64,000 nt of DNA from Dallia pectoralis (GCA_029465975.1 CM055761.1:10342529-10406528), one strand, 5' to 3'. Counted from the first letter of the stretch, positions 1 through 12,649 are shown. The notes: a model not told the origin generated them from the letters alone. Made by a program: numbers and translations.

Positions 1-552
1 ACTGGGCCGCCTCTGGGTTGGACTAGTGACATTAGTCGGCCCCCGCGGTTTCCCGCCCTCTCCTCTTTCCCCCTTTTGTTTTGACTTCGGGTTCTCTTCT
101 TTTGCTCCCTTTTTCTTTTAGGCTATCTGGGAGCTAGCTTTTTAGTGGGGGATACTGTCACATATTTGGTGAGCTGTGCTTTACACAGGGTGGTTAGGGA
201 GAGCACTTCTGTGTAATGTTGTAATTAGGAGCACAGCTGTTTTGGGTTTAGTTAAGCACCGGGCATAGGTTGTCAATCAGGGGCTATTTAAGGTCCCCGA
301 TTAGTTTCACTGGTGCTGGTTATAGATTTAATGTTACGTGTCCATGTAGGTGAGTGTTGGATTGTTTGTTGTTGCACACTGGTTTATAGTTATTTAAGGC
401 CCTTTGTGTAAGCGCACTTTTATTTACGTTACAGTGTTTGTGTAGGTTTCGGTTCACGTGTCTGTCGGTATTATTTGCAATAAAACTCAGCAAACGTTAT
501 CCCTGGCTCCGCATCTCGCTCCTTCCCACTACACCATAAGGAGACCGTGACA
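1..552 (+). mobile_element. 3' end of non-autonomous LTR element, subfamily A (cut by window start)
   Basis: Positions 1-155 resemble the end of the ORF and the tail of the element at 50.7-55.0 kb, including the block that ends in a purine tract (about 138-155, TTTTAGTGGGGGATAC). An LTR follows at once. The body continues left of the window, so its ORF and primer site cannot be seen. It is the same LTR lineage as the 50.7-55.0 kb tandem but clearly diverged from it. No complete gene is present here. Confidence 0.8.
156..552 (+). repeat. LTR, subfamily A (3' LTR)
   Basis: This is a 397-bp LTR that starts TGTCACATATT and ends CCGTGACA. It has a TATTTAAG box near 286 and an AATAAA signal near 479. 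The region about 30 bp below the box (GGTGCTGGTTATAG) is where transcription should start. By the self-priming rule described in the findings, the unseen primer site should be complementary to it. Confidence 0.8.
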
Positions 553-562
553 ATAGGCATTG

Positions 563-1024
563 TGTAACGATCTGCCCTAGGCAGATTACAGGAAGCTGAC
601 CCAAACGCGGAGAACTCCATTTACTGGTTTTATTGATAATCACTGGCAGACAGGCACTAAAACAGAGAACTTAAACAAACAGAAAAGACCACCAATCAAA
701 TAGAGTAGACCAGAACACAGTGAACACTAAACACAAAAACCCATATACACTACAATGAGAACAAACTGGTAAACAAGCAACATGAACAAACTGACATACA
801 TAGAATACGACCAAACGTACCTTAAACAATGACCCAACAATGACAGACAGGAAACCACTGAACTAAATACTTGAATTAACGAGGATGAAATTGAAAACAG
901 GTGCAAGGAAACTACGGAAACTAAAAGGGACCAAACAGGACAAAACACAGGTATGAAATAATCCATGAGTGTCTCCCTCTCACCGCCAGCAGGGGGAGGC
1001 AGGGACAGACCTCTGATCCTTAGA
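563..1024 (-). mobile_element. Solo-LTR-like repeat
   Basis: This 462-bp unit is flanked on both sides by CATTG (558-562 and 1025-1029), the 5-bp duplication size typical of gypsy-type integrases. Read on the minus strand it has an AATAAA signal near its 3' end followed by a short GC-richer tail ending CGTTACA, as in fish gypsy LTRs. There is no internal coding region, so a solo LTR is the simplest reading. A 79-codon minus-strand open frame inside it has no recognisable domain and is not called. Confidence 0.6.
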
Positions 1025-1029
1025 CATTG

Positions 1030-4000
1030 TTGGTAGCTACTTCATTTACTAGAATTAACTTACTGAGTTGTTCCACCGCTCTTACTTTAAATGGATGCAC
1101 TAAATGCATGTTTAATAAGGGCATTTGTTAATGTGGTTCAAATCTGCTAAAGATATAAACGTACCGTGCCTTCCAACTCAGCCATTGTTGTGTTCTGACA
1201 AAATAGCAGAATACTAAGATCGCCCTGTTTAAAGATTGAATATAGTAAATTGTCTAATGAATAGGCTACTCTGGAACAGGAGTGAATCCTGATGCAGAAC
1301 GCTGTTCACTTTAATAAGTGACAACAAGTACAGGCAAGGCAAGAATCGTAGTTGTACAGAAGGATAATATACTGGTTACAGATGGGACAAAATTGTGGTC
1401 AAAATCGGAGTAACTATATACGGGTCACACAGGATGAGGCACACAGGAAAATTGAATCAAAGTAAATATCTCAAGGCTCAGCTCAGTCTTGAAAACAAAC
1501 AACATCTCACAATGCTACAGAGGGCTAGACGAAACTAAATAGGGAACCTAATTACAAACAGAGTGACAGTATGACAAACGCACAGGTGAAACTAGTAAGG
1601 TCACATTTCAGTGAAGAACCTAGAATGAGAGAAAAAAAATACAAAGTAACGACTAAATAGCCTTTCCAAATGGGAAGTAAATAGGTTGAAGAATTCATCT
1701 CTGATGTCTTATTATTATTGTGAAAACATTCAAAAATACACCCAATACATTTCATTATTAAATCAGGATAATTACTATAAGTATATGTAAAATACATTTT
1801 TTCCATTCATAAATATTTTTCAAATCAAATGCGTTTTTTTACGTACCTAATCATGTAATCTTTTGATATTTAGTTGTTTGTTACTCAGTAGTTCATGAAC
1901 TTGAAGATTATAAAACAGTCCTGAAGATGTTCTATTCTCACCAATTTTGGATTAGCCGTAAGCGTACTACCAAAGCACCTGTGCTATTGAAGTACTGAGA
2001 CAAAAAGGAAACCACAATCAAGCAGTGAAGTGGCCAAGAAAAACTTGTCGGAATGACTAATGACTGGCTATTTAGTGGAAATAGGTTCAGTTCCACAGCC
2101 CTACATCCAGCGTGCATTAAAATTCCCTCAAATTAAAGTTGACAACCTCATAGTGGTTGTAGACCATTTAAAGGGCAGAGGCCAAAACGACAGCAAACGT
2201 CTCACAGTTTTGCACCTCACTGAATGGTATATATTAATGCATATATGTTTCAATCCCCTGAGTAATTTAGATGGGATAGACATAACACAATTGTATTGCT
2301 TTAATTATTGGTGGAATGGTTCAAGGTTCGGAGAAATTCACATCACCACTATCAGCCAAATGTCAGCAGCAGGTCACCTGTGTTATAAGTCAGCCACAGG
2401 AGGGCACTGCAGCCAAGGAGTTATCCACATGATCCTCCCTGGTGCTGTGCGGCCACTTTCTGTCAGATAACGTCTACCCACCTGATGGTTGTGTCAGATA
2501 AACCTCAGTACACACTCCATAGTGCACAGATTCCAAAACATGCATTATCTGCTCGATTCCTTCCTGATTGTGGAAACTTTTCATTGGCAAATCGTCCCAC
2601 AGGGCCAAAAGCCTATTATATCTACCTCTTTCTCTCCCTTTCTCCATGTCCTTGTGTTTCCTGTATACCAAGTTTTACAATGAGGAGGGGTGTAGGAGAA
2701 GCTAAAGTTTAGTCTGTCGTCAAACTGCCTTAAAAGAGAAAATCGTTTGAATGGAGAAATCTTTGGCTGACAGACGCTGCCAAAAAACAAGAGGACAGAC
2801 AAGTAAAATGTAATTTTCATTAGTGAGAGATGAATACCTGCATTGAATTGCGGAAAGAAAGAGATTATTTTTTATTCTCTGTCTAATTTTTTGCTTTCTC
2901 CACAGGGCAATGTTTTATAATTGCCCTATAACCTTCAACAGAAAGACTTGACCTCTTATAGTCGTTTTTAATCTGCTTGCTGCCTACACAAATGTCTGAC
3001 ATGATAGAATTGAGTATGAGGTACAGAGGCAATATTGACAAATATACTTCAAAATTGACGCCGATTCCCTATATTGTACACAGACAAAATGGAAAGATGT
3101 AGAGACTCGAATATCTCCAGTTGATCCCTAAATGGAAGGTAACACAATATCAGTGGTTAATCTGTGTAGTGGATGTGATTACTTCCATTCTATTTATCAC
3201 TCTGCCGTCTGGCCTCCAGGCATCAATAAACAACTGTCACTGATGCACCCGAACCAACAGAGAGAAAATTGTGATGTGTGCCAAATGGAACCTCTAGTAG
3301 ACTACTTCTGACACAGGGAGAAAAGAGGGAGTAATTTGGGACTAAAGGACTGTACCAATTAGGTACACACTGTGACTTAGACTAACCATTTATATTGTTT
3401 TTAACCAGTAGTTCATCTCAGAATCAACTAATGTTGAGATTATCAGTGGTAGTTATTTAGGTAAAGAAGCTTCACTGAGTTATTTTGCGCAAGATCAGCA
3501 TCAAACATAAGTGTTCATTTAGAATAGCTGGCTATAATCGTGATCTGTGTGTCACACAGTAGGAAATATATGGTCCTAGATTACATGTCTTTCCATCCAA
3601 AATGACACCCTCTTCCCTAACACGACACTACATTTAACCAGGTCCTATAGGGATTTCATCAAAAGTAGTATAGGCTACTACTGAAGAAGGGTGGAATTTG
3701 GGATGCAAGGAAATACCTCGTAAATACAGAGCTGCCACATGATTTGTTAGTGGGTGAAGTCAAGGACTGCATCCCACTGCCCCGGTCCAAGCGTAGAGCA
3801 CTATACGAGGACTAGTGTGCTCTTTGGGACTCAGACAGTGACTGATGTGTGATCAGAGAGTATCAGATGGAGGGTTTAGCCTCGACAACACACCATCACA
3901 CCCGAGGGACTTGTCATTACTGTGCCTGTGCAAACATGTGGCTCTACCCTGTGCCCTCGGGGGAGAAGAGAGAAGACAATCAAGATCACTGCGCCAGATA

Positions 4001-5876
4001 ACAGCTACATTAGAATTGTTTTTTTCCCCTGGTATAGACATGTTTGATCAGAGTACTGTTATTTAATCTCTGTGGTAGACAAAAGAATGTGTGAGGGATG
4101 CAGAAGTGCAAGGAAGTATAAACAGAGCAACTTGAATCCGAAAATCTAACTACACACACCGTAGACTACAAGCGCACACATACACACCCACAAGTATTTG
4201 CCTGAGAGCTGTGGCGTGCATAGGATATTGTTATAAGGGCATCTCTCTGATATGTGTTCCGCTTTCATCCAATAGTATGAAAAATAAATAATATTACAAT
4301 ATATATAAGACTATTTTCAAATAACAAAAGCTAATTTCATTGGACCTGTCTCATCTTTTGGTCTCATCAGTAGAGGAACAATCAGTTTGTGTGTTGTACA
4401 CCACATTACACTTAATCTCAATTAGCCTGAGTGCCACCCTCATCTCTAAGACAGGTCACACTTGTTTTTAATGTTCTACATTCTTTTGACTAGGATTTAT
4501 AGGGTTTTTGTTTAAAGTTGTGTGGTAAACAGCAGATGGTACTACTTGGGATGCCCAGATACGTGTTCAGCTAGAGTTTACCCATCCTCTTGGCTTTTCT
4601 CTCTTATCAAGCATCAATAATTGGGCACATATTGCGTTCCAGGTTCTGAGTTCCAAATTCCGGTTCCGCTCTGTGTTTTCATGGTTGATAGATAGAGGGG
4701 ACCCCACTTCTAAACACTGGGGCAGCAGCGATCTGAAGCCATCCTCTGGTGCCTGTTTGACCCTACTATTCCTCTATTATTCATCAGAGACGCCCAGAGA
4801 CACATGGATCCCGCCGGACGGGTTATGGAGGTCATTCTGCATTAGTGCTTCACACATTGGGCCCTGCAAGGAAGAGATTGGGCATTTCGCGCTACGCTGA
4901 CTCTCCACACACAAACAATAATTTGCTATTAATATCAAATTTTTTTATTTTATTTCTTTGACCAATAACGTCTTCTTTCCCCTCTGACGTTTGTTCTGGC
5001 TGAGGATTCTTCAGGATCAATTACCAACTTGGCTAGGAAGAAAAACATGTGGAAGGCTTAACTTGTTGGGAGAGATAGAGATGGCTTGTTCAGGTTTCCA
5101 AAACTATTTCCAACACCACTCATTTTCAAAATGGGTGCTAAATCTGCTAATTATTATTATTTTATAAACATCGAACAATAAAGTTTAATCTTCAGACTCT
5201 GAATTTTTTTTTTTCAGCTTTTTTAACTGCATTGTTATTTCAGAAGCTGGAGTGTGCTAACCCCCGTCTGTCTGAGACATCCAGAGGGGTGATGATTACA
5301 GTGATGATGAGTCCACATTGTTTTCATTTGACAGTAACAACACATGTTGTCAGAGGTCATAGGGCATAGTTCAGGCCCAGCTGAGAGAATAAAACATATA
5401 CACAATAATTAATGTGTCAGTGATCCCATGAAGACCAGCCGGGCTCCAGCGCTGACTGTGTCTATGACAGGTGCATGGCCCCTCAGGGGAAAAATAGAAA
5501 AACTGATTAAACCAGATTATCATTCAGTGAACTCGTAAATCTCGCTTTTATAGCTTTATAATTGATTGATCAGAGAATCAGCGAACTTTCAACCAAGCAT
5601 CTTCTTTTGACTAAACTGGAGTAAAATGCAAACGGAAAAATACACTTGGGCACACACAAACACACATAGCCACGTATCTATGCCAAACCCAAACCCTTGT
5701 GACCATTACACTTTTCTTCAGATCTCAAATCCATGAAGCTATTGTGAGAGCAGCTTTACCGTATAGCATGTAAGATGTGCCCATCAACACAATCCAAATT
5801 GTGGAATGCAGTTCAGGAAACAAATTACCCTAACCAATTGATAAATCGAATGCCAAAGGTCTACAATGCTGCAAAC
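1030..5876. other. No gene or repeat recognised
   Basis: This is mixed AT-rich sequence with stops in all frames. A few open frames of 60-136 codons occur (for example 2060-2470 plus), but none shows domain-like composition, splice-site framing or similarity to other parts of the window. It is probably intergenic or intronic sequence. A conserved element or short exon could be missed by eye. Confidence 0.5.
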
Positions 5877-6003
5877 GGAGCATTTTTTGACAGAGTTCTT
5901 ATTTAAATATTATTTTGCTATATTTCCACCTCAAAACTAATTTCATGTATGTTTTCATGAAAACAAGGAGATTTCTCTGTGACCCCAAACTTTTGAACAG
6001 TTT
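5877..6003 (+). repeat. End of a common fish interspersed repeat
   Basis: The block ends with the phrase GTGACCCCAAACTTTTGAAC, which I know as the terminus of a DNA-transposon-like repeat abundant in fish genomes. It runs directly into a TG microsatellite. The upstream limit is uncertain. Confidence 0.5.
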
Positions 6004-6060
6004 ATGTGTGTGTCTCTGTGTGCCTGTGTGTGTGTGTGTGTATGTGTGTGTCTTTGTGCG
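6004..6060 (+). repeat. TG-rich microsatellite
   Basis: Imperfect (TG)n with TC, CC and TA interruptions. The 174-codon open frame that starts inside it (6004-6528) begins with a Cys-Val run encoded by the repeat and has no domain, so it is not called as a gene. Confidence 0.85.
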
Positions 6061-6543
6061 GGACTAGGTCACCTTGAGCATTGGGTGCGCTCACCACAAC
6101 GTGGGGTGCTCCATGTCTCTCTCCTCTCTCCGGTGCGCTTCACTGAGCACTCTTCCAAGCGCAACACTCCCACTCCGACTGGGATTTCCACTCACAGGCC
6201 GCCGGCTCTTCCTTTGGGTCTCCATTGCTCGCTAACCATTACAGCAGGATTAGGGGCTCGTCGAAGGAAGGAGGAGATGGGGCTCTGGGGACCCTGGGGG
6301 GACAGCTATCAGGTGACTTTGAGAGAAGCAACACATGAAGCCAAGGACTGCTTACCAAATGGCTCTAAATGCAGTCATTTGCTCAGGACGCAGCTCCGGC
6401 CTTACAGGGGTACAACTCAGCTTAGCCTCCTACTTAACCCTGCTCACCACACTTACACTCCAAAGGAGCTTGACAACCAAGATTTGGCTAAACAATGTAA
6501 ACGACAAGATGTAATAAATCATAGTTAAACTGAATGCAAAAAG

Positions 6544-6979
6544 AACAACGTAGCCTAATTTTCCCTTTTTGCAAGCATTATTTAAGTCTCAATTTAAGTT
6601 GCCGCAGCAGAAGTGCATGGGGTATAGTCGGCTAAACACAGCTACATCTGTAGCGTAAAGCTGTCCCAGGTCGTCTGAGAACACAGAAGTTACATCTTAA
6701 CTGAAGACCTGCCTTAATGAGAGGTCAGACGGATTGCAATTCATTTGGATTGGATTTCATTTAAATACTGTCCCTCAATTTAAAGAACCTGCTGATTTGA
6801 AAATGGGAGTGCTATTCAGCATTTTGCATTTGAATATTGTCCACTGCAAAGCACAATCGATGTCTTTGAAAAAATGAATTTTCAAATGTTTTTTTCATTT
6901 CCATTTTCAAATAGTTAGAAAATGCATTTTAATTTTAATTGAGACTTAAATAATCCCAAAAATCAGGCTACATTGTTAA
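6544..6979. mobile_element. Foldback / MITE-like element
   Basis: The two ends are inverted copies of each other. The left end reads AACAACGTAGCCT...ATTATTTAAGTCTCAATT. The right end is the reverse complement of AACAATGTAGCCT...ATTATTTAAGTCTCAATT, with about 12 bases extra between the two blocks on the left. The interior is AT-rich with short ATTTGAATA/ATTTTAATA repeats and no coding potential. I do not recognise the family, and the target duplication is unclear. Confidence 0.6.
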
Positions 6980-7274
6980 TCTAGAATCTTGAAATCATTT
7001 TTGAATTTGCATTAACATTTTAATATTGTCTCATATAACACTTATATATATTGAACATGTAAAAAGCATTTGTAAAAATGCATTATCATTTGAATACAGT
7101 CACTTATGTGCTTCCATAGAAAACAAGTCTTCGCTTAATTGCCAGAAAACTACAATAATCCTTCACGTTAAACTGCTCTGCAACTGTTTGAATGTTTCTT
7201 AGGCTAACATATGGGATTGTTGTAAGATGGTCATACCATTGATCATTTAGGATGTAGGACTTTTTCCAAATGTT

Positions 7275-7385
7275 GTTACTTTATTTGGTGGTTGAGGAGA
7301 TTCCCCTTTTCATGTAAAAGCGCTTTGAGTTCCCAGGAAGAAAAGCGCTATATAAATGTAATGAATTATTATTATTATTATTATT
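7275..7385 (+). mobile_element. 3' tail of a 5S-derived SINE (SINE3-like), 5'-truncated
   Basis: It contains GGTTGAGGAGATTCCCC, then AAAGCGCTTTGAG and GAAAAGCGCTATATAAATG, ending in an (ATT)n tail. The first part matches the 3' part of the 5S-headed SINE found in reverse at 39.16-39.60 kb, so this is the missing tail of that family. The 5S head is absent here. Confidence 0.7.
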
Positions 7386-8376
7386 TATTTTGTTCAACAA
7401 ATGCACGTAGGAATTTCACATTTACTAGAAACTGTTCTTACGGTACTTAATGTCCCAGAACATTGAGTATGGGGTTTCTTCATATAATTGTAAGAGTCTT
7501 CTCCCTAAACCTGATTGTATAAATATTTGGATAAAAACTGTCAGACGTCAAATATTTTGCTGTCTAAAAATATCACTGATCAAGACATTTACGGATGCAG
7601 TTTTTTCCTGTAGTTTTCAATTAACTTAAGTCATAAAAACGTAATTTCTCTTGTTTAGACCCCTTGGTTCGTGGATTGTACATTTAAAACTGTTCTTAAT
7701 GTGTCCGTTTGGACAACAAAAATCAGGATTAGGTGACACCAAGATCTGATCCCCTCAAGAATGTATGTGACAGCTATAATCTCACGCAGAGATTTTGCTG
7801 TAGTTGGGTAAGGGTGATCTGCCAGACAAATCTGTATTTCTGCTCTTTGGTTTTTCCGTTTAAAAAGTGACTTCACCCAGTTTAACCTCCAGAGTTCTCT
7901 CATGAGGGACTGACTGGACGTGTAATAAGGGTTGCAATTTTGATTCACTTTGATGTTTGTGTCATTGTAATCAATATACATTTCTGTTTGATATTGAATG
8001 TTGTTTGGGGTATGATTTTATGGGGGAAAAGTATTTTTTAAATTAAGTTAATGTTCTGAACAGCCTAATGTTTACTCTATCACTGTAACAATTACACATC
8101 TGAAGTGCAAAATCTAAGTTAAGAAAATATATGTATATACATGACATGATAGAAATTATGTATTATTTGACCAATTTTAAAGTTCTCACTTTTTGTTAAA
8201 CAAAAATAATGTACTTTCCAAATGACCCAACACTTGGAAACAGTGTTTATGGTTATGTCTACTCTTGGATGTATGTAAGAATCTTCATGGCTGGCATGTC
8301 TGATAATGTCCGAAATATGTTTGATATTATCAAAATACACCCCACTCCCACATCACGCTGCTTCCTTGGTTTTAAC
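7386..8376. other. No gene or repeat recognised
   Basis: AT-rich sequence. A 108-codon minus-strand frame (7655-7981) has no recognisable domain and is left out. Confidence 0.5.
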
Positions 8377-9498
8377 CAGGGGCGAGGCTAGCCCCTTTTT
8401 AGGGGTGCTTCAGCACCCCTAAAAAGGAGCTCAGCACCCCTAAAACTTGGAGTAAGAAATGTTGTAATTCTAACATTTTTGTTCGTCTTTGACAAGGTTA
8501 AATAATATCCAAAATCTACTCCGTAGTTTGTGGTTTAAAATGTATGTGTTAAGGATGAAAAACACCCCCGTTTAGCAAATGGTGTCGTCCTCTCCTCTTC
8601 TACTTGTCTTCTACCTGCACCGCTCAGCACGAACGGCATCCAGCGTGAAACACACGCAGAGTGACAACCCGTTATGTAGTGTTGTCAATCAACTAAGTTG
8701 CTCCAAAGCTGTGTCACACCTTTTACCATATCGGTGAGTACTGGAGTCAGTATCCTGAATCACCATAGTACACCTATAATAAGTGTTTATTTTCGGACTA
8801 TTTAAGTCCAGCGTGTCGCCGCCGCTGTGGAGTAGCACAGGACCTGGGTGACTCGTCCATAGTCATAAACGGAGAGAAGTAACGCCGGTTATAATGTTCT
8901 TCTGCAAGACGCATGCAGTTCTGTTTATTAACTGCTAGAGCGTGAAAGAAAAACAGCAGCGCAACAAATAAACTGCGTACCTGTGTAGTGCGTACCTGTG
9001 TAGTGGGTGCCAGGGCCATCTGTGTGATCTAGAGAATTACAGAACGACCAGTACTCCAAGACGGCCAGCCCACCACCCGCCACAAACGCAGTCATAACCT
9101 GTTTTTTTCTAATTGCAATATCCCAGTTTGGGGTAGCGGGTTATAGCTCTTGGCTGTGGCACCATAGGACCCAGGTTCAATTCCTCATACCAGCTGTCTC
9201 AACCTTTTGAAATATTTTTTAAACTTTTATTTTCAGCTAAACTTCAACATTTTAATTGTAAAATTCCACATGCAGTAGCTAATATTAAGAAATATGTTGT
9301 GTGAACTCTCACAATAAGCTGGTGCTCTGAAAGGATTTTTTTAAAAATCTGGATTTTTGAGTAAGTTGAACCAATGTTAAAATTATTGTTTTTTTCCAAT
9401 AGACATTTTTGTTTTTGTGTGAAAAGTGGGTGGGTGGTGGCAGTGAGGCTCATTGGGTGCTCAGCACCCCTAAAGCTCTGACCCTAGAATTGCCCCTG
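8377..9498. mobile_element. Non-autonomous hAT-like element
   Basis: The ends are imperfect inverted repeats: CAGGGGCGAGGCTAG at the left and CTAGAATTGCCCCTG at the right. Just outside lie GTTTTAAC and GTTTTACA, an imperfect 8-bp duplication as expected for hAT transposition. A second set of short inverted repeats built on AGCACCCCTAAA lies just inside both ends (8398-8450 and 9459-9475). No transposase domain was seen. The interior carries a tRNA-like block near 9.13 kb. Confidence 0.65.
9130..9186 (+). other. tRNA-like block (possible SINE head or tRNA pseudogene)
   Basis: A GGTTCAATTCC B-box (9174-9184) lies about 40 bases below GGGTAGCGGGTTATAGCTC, which resembles the 5' half of a tRNA. 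I could not draw a clean acceptor stem. It sits inside the non-autonomous hAT element, so it may be a captured SINE head. Confidence 0.3.
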
Positions 9499-10534
9499 GT
9501 TTTACAAGTCTCTTTTGGATACTAGATGTCATCTCAATGAGACAACCTGTATAAATAAAAGTTATCCGAATTCGTAATTTAATCATATGTTTTAATACCT
9601 GTAGTTTTGTATGTATATTAAATAGATCATAGGCTACAGAAACAATCCGAATTTCGTTAAAATAAAAAAAAGTTATATTCAGAGGATTCAAAGCCAGATG
9701 CAGCAGAGAAAAATATTCTAACAGCCCATCCCATGCCACTCCCCTTAGCAAATGGTCTATTGAGTTCCAACAAGTGAAACCAAAAGCAGGATCTATAATT
9801 GTCACAGAGAAAATGACCTGGTCTGAGTTATCAATTGTACGATATTCCTAACACAGCCATACACCTTTGACCAGAGGGTTATGAGTCGAGCAGATGCCTG
9901 TCGGCCCTGGTCAAAAGTAATGCATCATAGAGAATAGGGTGCCATTTGAGACACAGCCAGGTTTTCACAGTGATGCCACATTTGCCTGGAGGAGAAAGGC
10001 AAGAACTGGCGGGTGAATAGGAAGTGATTGTTCACCAACAAAAGCCTGGCTTTAACCCTGTGACCTCATCAGATTTGTGGAATACCTTCTCAATTCTCCT
10101 ATTCTAACCAGGGTAAATACTAAGTGCTTACTTGCTCCAGACCATTCAGCAGAGACTGGCTTTTCAAAAGTTTAGCAGAGCTGATGATCACGTTCTCAAA
10201 GGACATGTAACCAACAAAGTCAAATGACAGTTTGTGACTGACATGTGTTAACCTATCATTTTTGTAAAGCTGAAGTGATTTCAGTTATATATATTTAGTA
10301 AGCAATTAATATAATTGAAAACAAATTAAAAAACATTTAAGTCAGTTTTGGCTGCAGTTATTGGTGCAGTTACAGCAGTACCTGCGATTTGAATACAGAA
10401 GACAGAGTAGGACAGCACACACCTTTGCCGGTTGTCGAAACGGCAGCTGTTTCTAACGGTTCACAGACACAATAGTTATGCAGGCATTCCAATAGCTGTA
10501 TTGTTTTTACACGGTATACTAAACATGTGCAGTG
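9499..10534. other. No gene or repeat recognised
   Basis: Nothing with domain-like coding or clear repeat structure. Short open frames only. Confidence 0.45.
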
Positions 10535-10705
10535 TAGAATTGAGAAGGTTTGGTATCAACCAGGTTGTGATTGTGTATTACAGGAAGGATAAAGCTGTAT
10601 CCATGCCCCAGTTCTCATTGATGGGACCACGGTGGAGCTTGTGGCCAGCTTCAAATCGCTCGTTGGTCCACATCTCGGACAACCTCTCCTGGTCCATCAA
10701 CCAGG
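10535..10705 (+). pseudogene. LINE reverse-transcriptase C-terminal scrap
   Basis: Translated across frame changes, this stretch reads like the end of a LINE RT domain: a 'DGTTVELVASFK' strand, then 'VHISDNLSWSIN'. This corresponds to the conserved 'FKFLG..IS..L.W' region that follows the RT palm. It is short, frameshifted near 10655 and cannot be functional. It stands just ahead of the tRNA-like sequence and the Rex1-like LINE, and may belong to an older copy of the same family. Confidence 0.5.
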
Positions 10706-10707
10706 AA

Positions 10708-10775
10708 GGAGTTGATATCTCAGTGGTAGAGTGCATGCTCTGTTTTATGTCCTGGGATCAATTTCCAGCTACTCC
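10708..10775 (+). tRNA. tRNA-like pseudogene
   Basis: A 68-base block has acceptor arms GGAGTTG / CTACTCC (six of seven pairs), an A-box-like CTCAGTGGTAGAG, an anticodon stem GCATG / TATGT (with two G-U pairs and an 8-base loop), and a T-arm CTGGG-ATCAATT-TCCAG. The enlarged anticodon loop and changed bases suggest a pseudogene or a SINE head, not a working tRNA. The D-arm is similar to that of tRNA-Ala, but I do not assign an anticodon. Confidence 0.5.
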
Positions 10776-10816
10776 CTAGGTCACTTTTGCAAATGTGAAT
10801 TTGTTCTCAATCTCCA

Positions 10817-10828
10817 CCAAAATGGCGG
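10817..10828 (+). promoter_or_regulatory. YY1-like site at the LINE 5' end
   Basis: CCAAAATGGCGG matches the known YY1 consensus (AANATGGCGGC-like) and sits in the 5' region of the Rex1-like LINE, where mammalian L1 also carries a YY1 site. Binding is inferred, not shown. Confidence 0.4.
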
Positions 10829-11216
10829 AGAGGACGCTGGCGTTGGTTGTTTCGCCCATTCTCTGACCACGATTATTATTGTTTTATTATCACAAAATCG
10901 CTTTGTTTTAGAGCTTCATAGTTGTAGAAAGCCTGAATGCTATAAACCTGCGTTTGTGCTAGTTTTTTTATTATCGTCCTTCGTTATACAAACGTTTATA
11001 TACCGGTGTGGAAGCAAAGAAGCTAGGGACCCACCTGCTACAGATGACTTTTCAGACATCAATCCTCTTCAACCCACTCATAAAAGGGTTCTCTGGATTT
11101 AACATTGCTGGACTTGACGGACAACTTTTCTCCATTTCATCACGTTTCCGGTACATGCTTTCTGCTAGCGCTGTCTGGCTAACATACCTCCTTAGTATGG
11201 TGCTCAGGTATTCGAC

Positions 11217-12648
11217 TTGAAACTCTGGCGACTTCATTACGAAACCACACCTGGATTAAATATCTCCATCATTAAAAAACTTGGACTCCTTCGCCGTCCT
11301 CGCTATATCCATAGATGCTCCAGCCGGAAACAAATCTTCTACAACCGGCCAGGATATCTTGCTACAAACATCCCATCTCTCTGTTCCTCTGTCGCATGTT
11401 TGATGCGTCATCAGAAAACCACTGCTCAAGTTACCATCAACACTCACTTTCAGGTAGATACATTACGCGGAGTGGATTTTAGTGTTCTGCGACCAATACA
11501 GAGATTCACCCCTCAGGCATTAATAAAATTCGAACTTTTTAACACTCAATCAATAAATAATAAATCCATACTGATTGAAGAACATATCTTAGAGAAAGAA
11601 CTGGACTTCATGTGTCTTACTGAGACCTGGCATCAGCCAGCGGTATACTCTGCCTTAAATGAAGCTTGTCCCACCGGCTATAGTTACTTAGAGGTAGCCC
11701 GCAGCACTGGCCGCGGTGGTGGCCTGGCTGTCATTCACCGACAAGACCTGGAGCTGTCTCCCATCTCACTGCCTATTACAGCTTCCTGCGAGTGTCTTGC
11801 TTTTAAATGTAAACCCCCTTTTCCCATGACGGTTCTTCTTATATACAGGCCCCCAAAACCAAACTCTGCTTTCATCACTGACATGTCAGAACTTCTCAGA
11901 ACATTCTGTACTACCTCCTCCAATATTATAATTTTGGGAGATTTTTAATATACATGTTGACACCTCCTCAAATCAAACCGCCCCTGACTTTCTTAACCTA
12001 TTAGACTCCCTTAACCTACAACAACATGTCAATGTCCCCACACACACCAGAGGTCATACACTCGATCTAGTCATCTCAACCTCCGCCCCCATCAGCAACC
12101 TACAGGTGTACGATCTTGGAGTTTCAGACCACAAGGTTGTGTCAATGGAACTGCCTTTCCCCTCCTCTCACACCAGACCAAGTCGACAGATTCAGTTCAG
12201 AAAACTGAAAAACATTAATGCGGATGCCCTTGCCATGGACTTTCACTCTCTCTCCTCCGGCTCTACTAACCTTGTCTCTGTTGAGGACTCTGTGGATGTC
12301 TACAACCACTCACTGCACAGACTCCTGGACCTCCACGCTCCTATAACATCTGGGTCAGTCTCTCTCACGTGGTCAGCACCCTGGTATACCTGCGAGCTGA
12401 GAAAGATGAAGGCGGCTGTGCGTGTTCTTGAGCGACGACTCAAGGGCTCTGGACTTACAGTCCACAAGCAGGCATACAGAGAGCACCAGAGTGCTTATGC
12501 AGAAGCGTTGAGGGTTGTACGATCCAAGCATTACTCCTCCATTATTAACAACAGTCCTGGTGACTCCAAACAACTTTTTTCAACAATGAACTACCTTCTC
12601 AAACCCCACTCATTCTCCCATAATGAGAGCACTGAGGAAACTCAGTGA
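11217..12648 (+). pseudogene. LINE ORF: AP endonuclease domain and linker, frameshifted
   Basis: The first frame (11217-11948) carries the endonuclease opening: 'NTQSINNKS', then 'LDFMCLTETWH' with the catalytic Glu, then 'LIYRPP' and 'IILGDF'. In the family this continues as Asn of the GDFN motif. Here a run of five T at about 11940-11945 shifts the frame and creates a stop. The following frame holds 'VSDHKVV', the catalytic SDH motif, at about 12115-12145, then a basic linker to 12648, where the reversed LTR element begins. The enzyme would nick target DNA for target-primed reverse transcription. One base in a T run is the only break in this part, so a sequencing error is possible. Confidence 0.75.
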
Positions 12649-12649
12649 C

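Noticed and set aside
727..966. 79-codon minus-strand hydrophobic frame
   Set aside because: It lies inside the solo-LTR-like repeat; the hydrophobicity comes from T-rich LTR sequence.
2060..2470. 136-codon plus-strand open frame
   Set aside because: No domain, no splice context and no similarity to other parts; expected by chance in this length of sequence.
6004..6528. 174-codon frame starting in the TG microsatellite
   Set aside because: The first residues are encoded by the repeat and the rest shows no domain.
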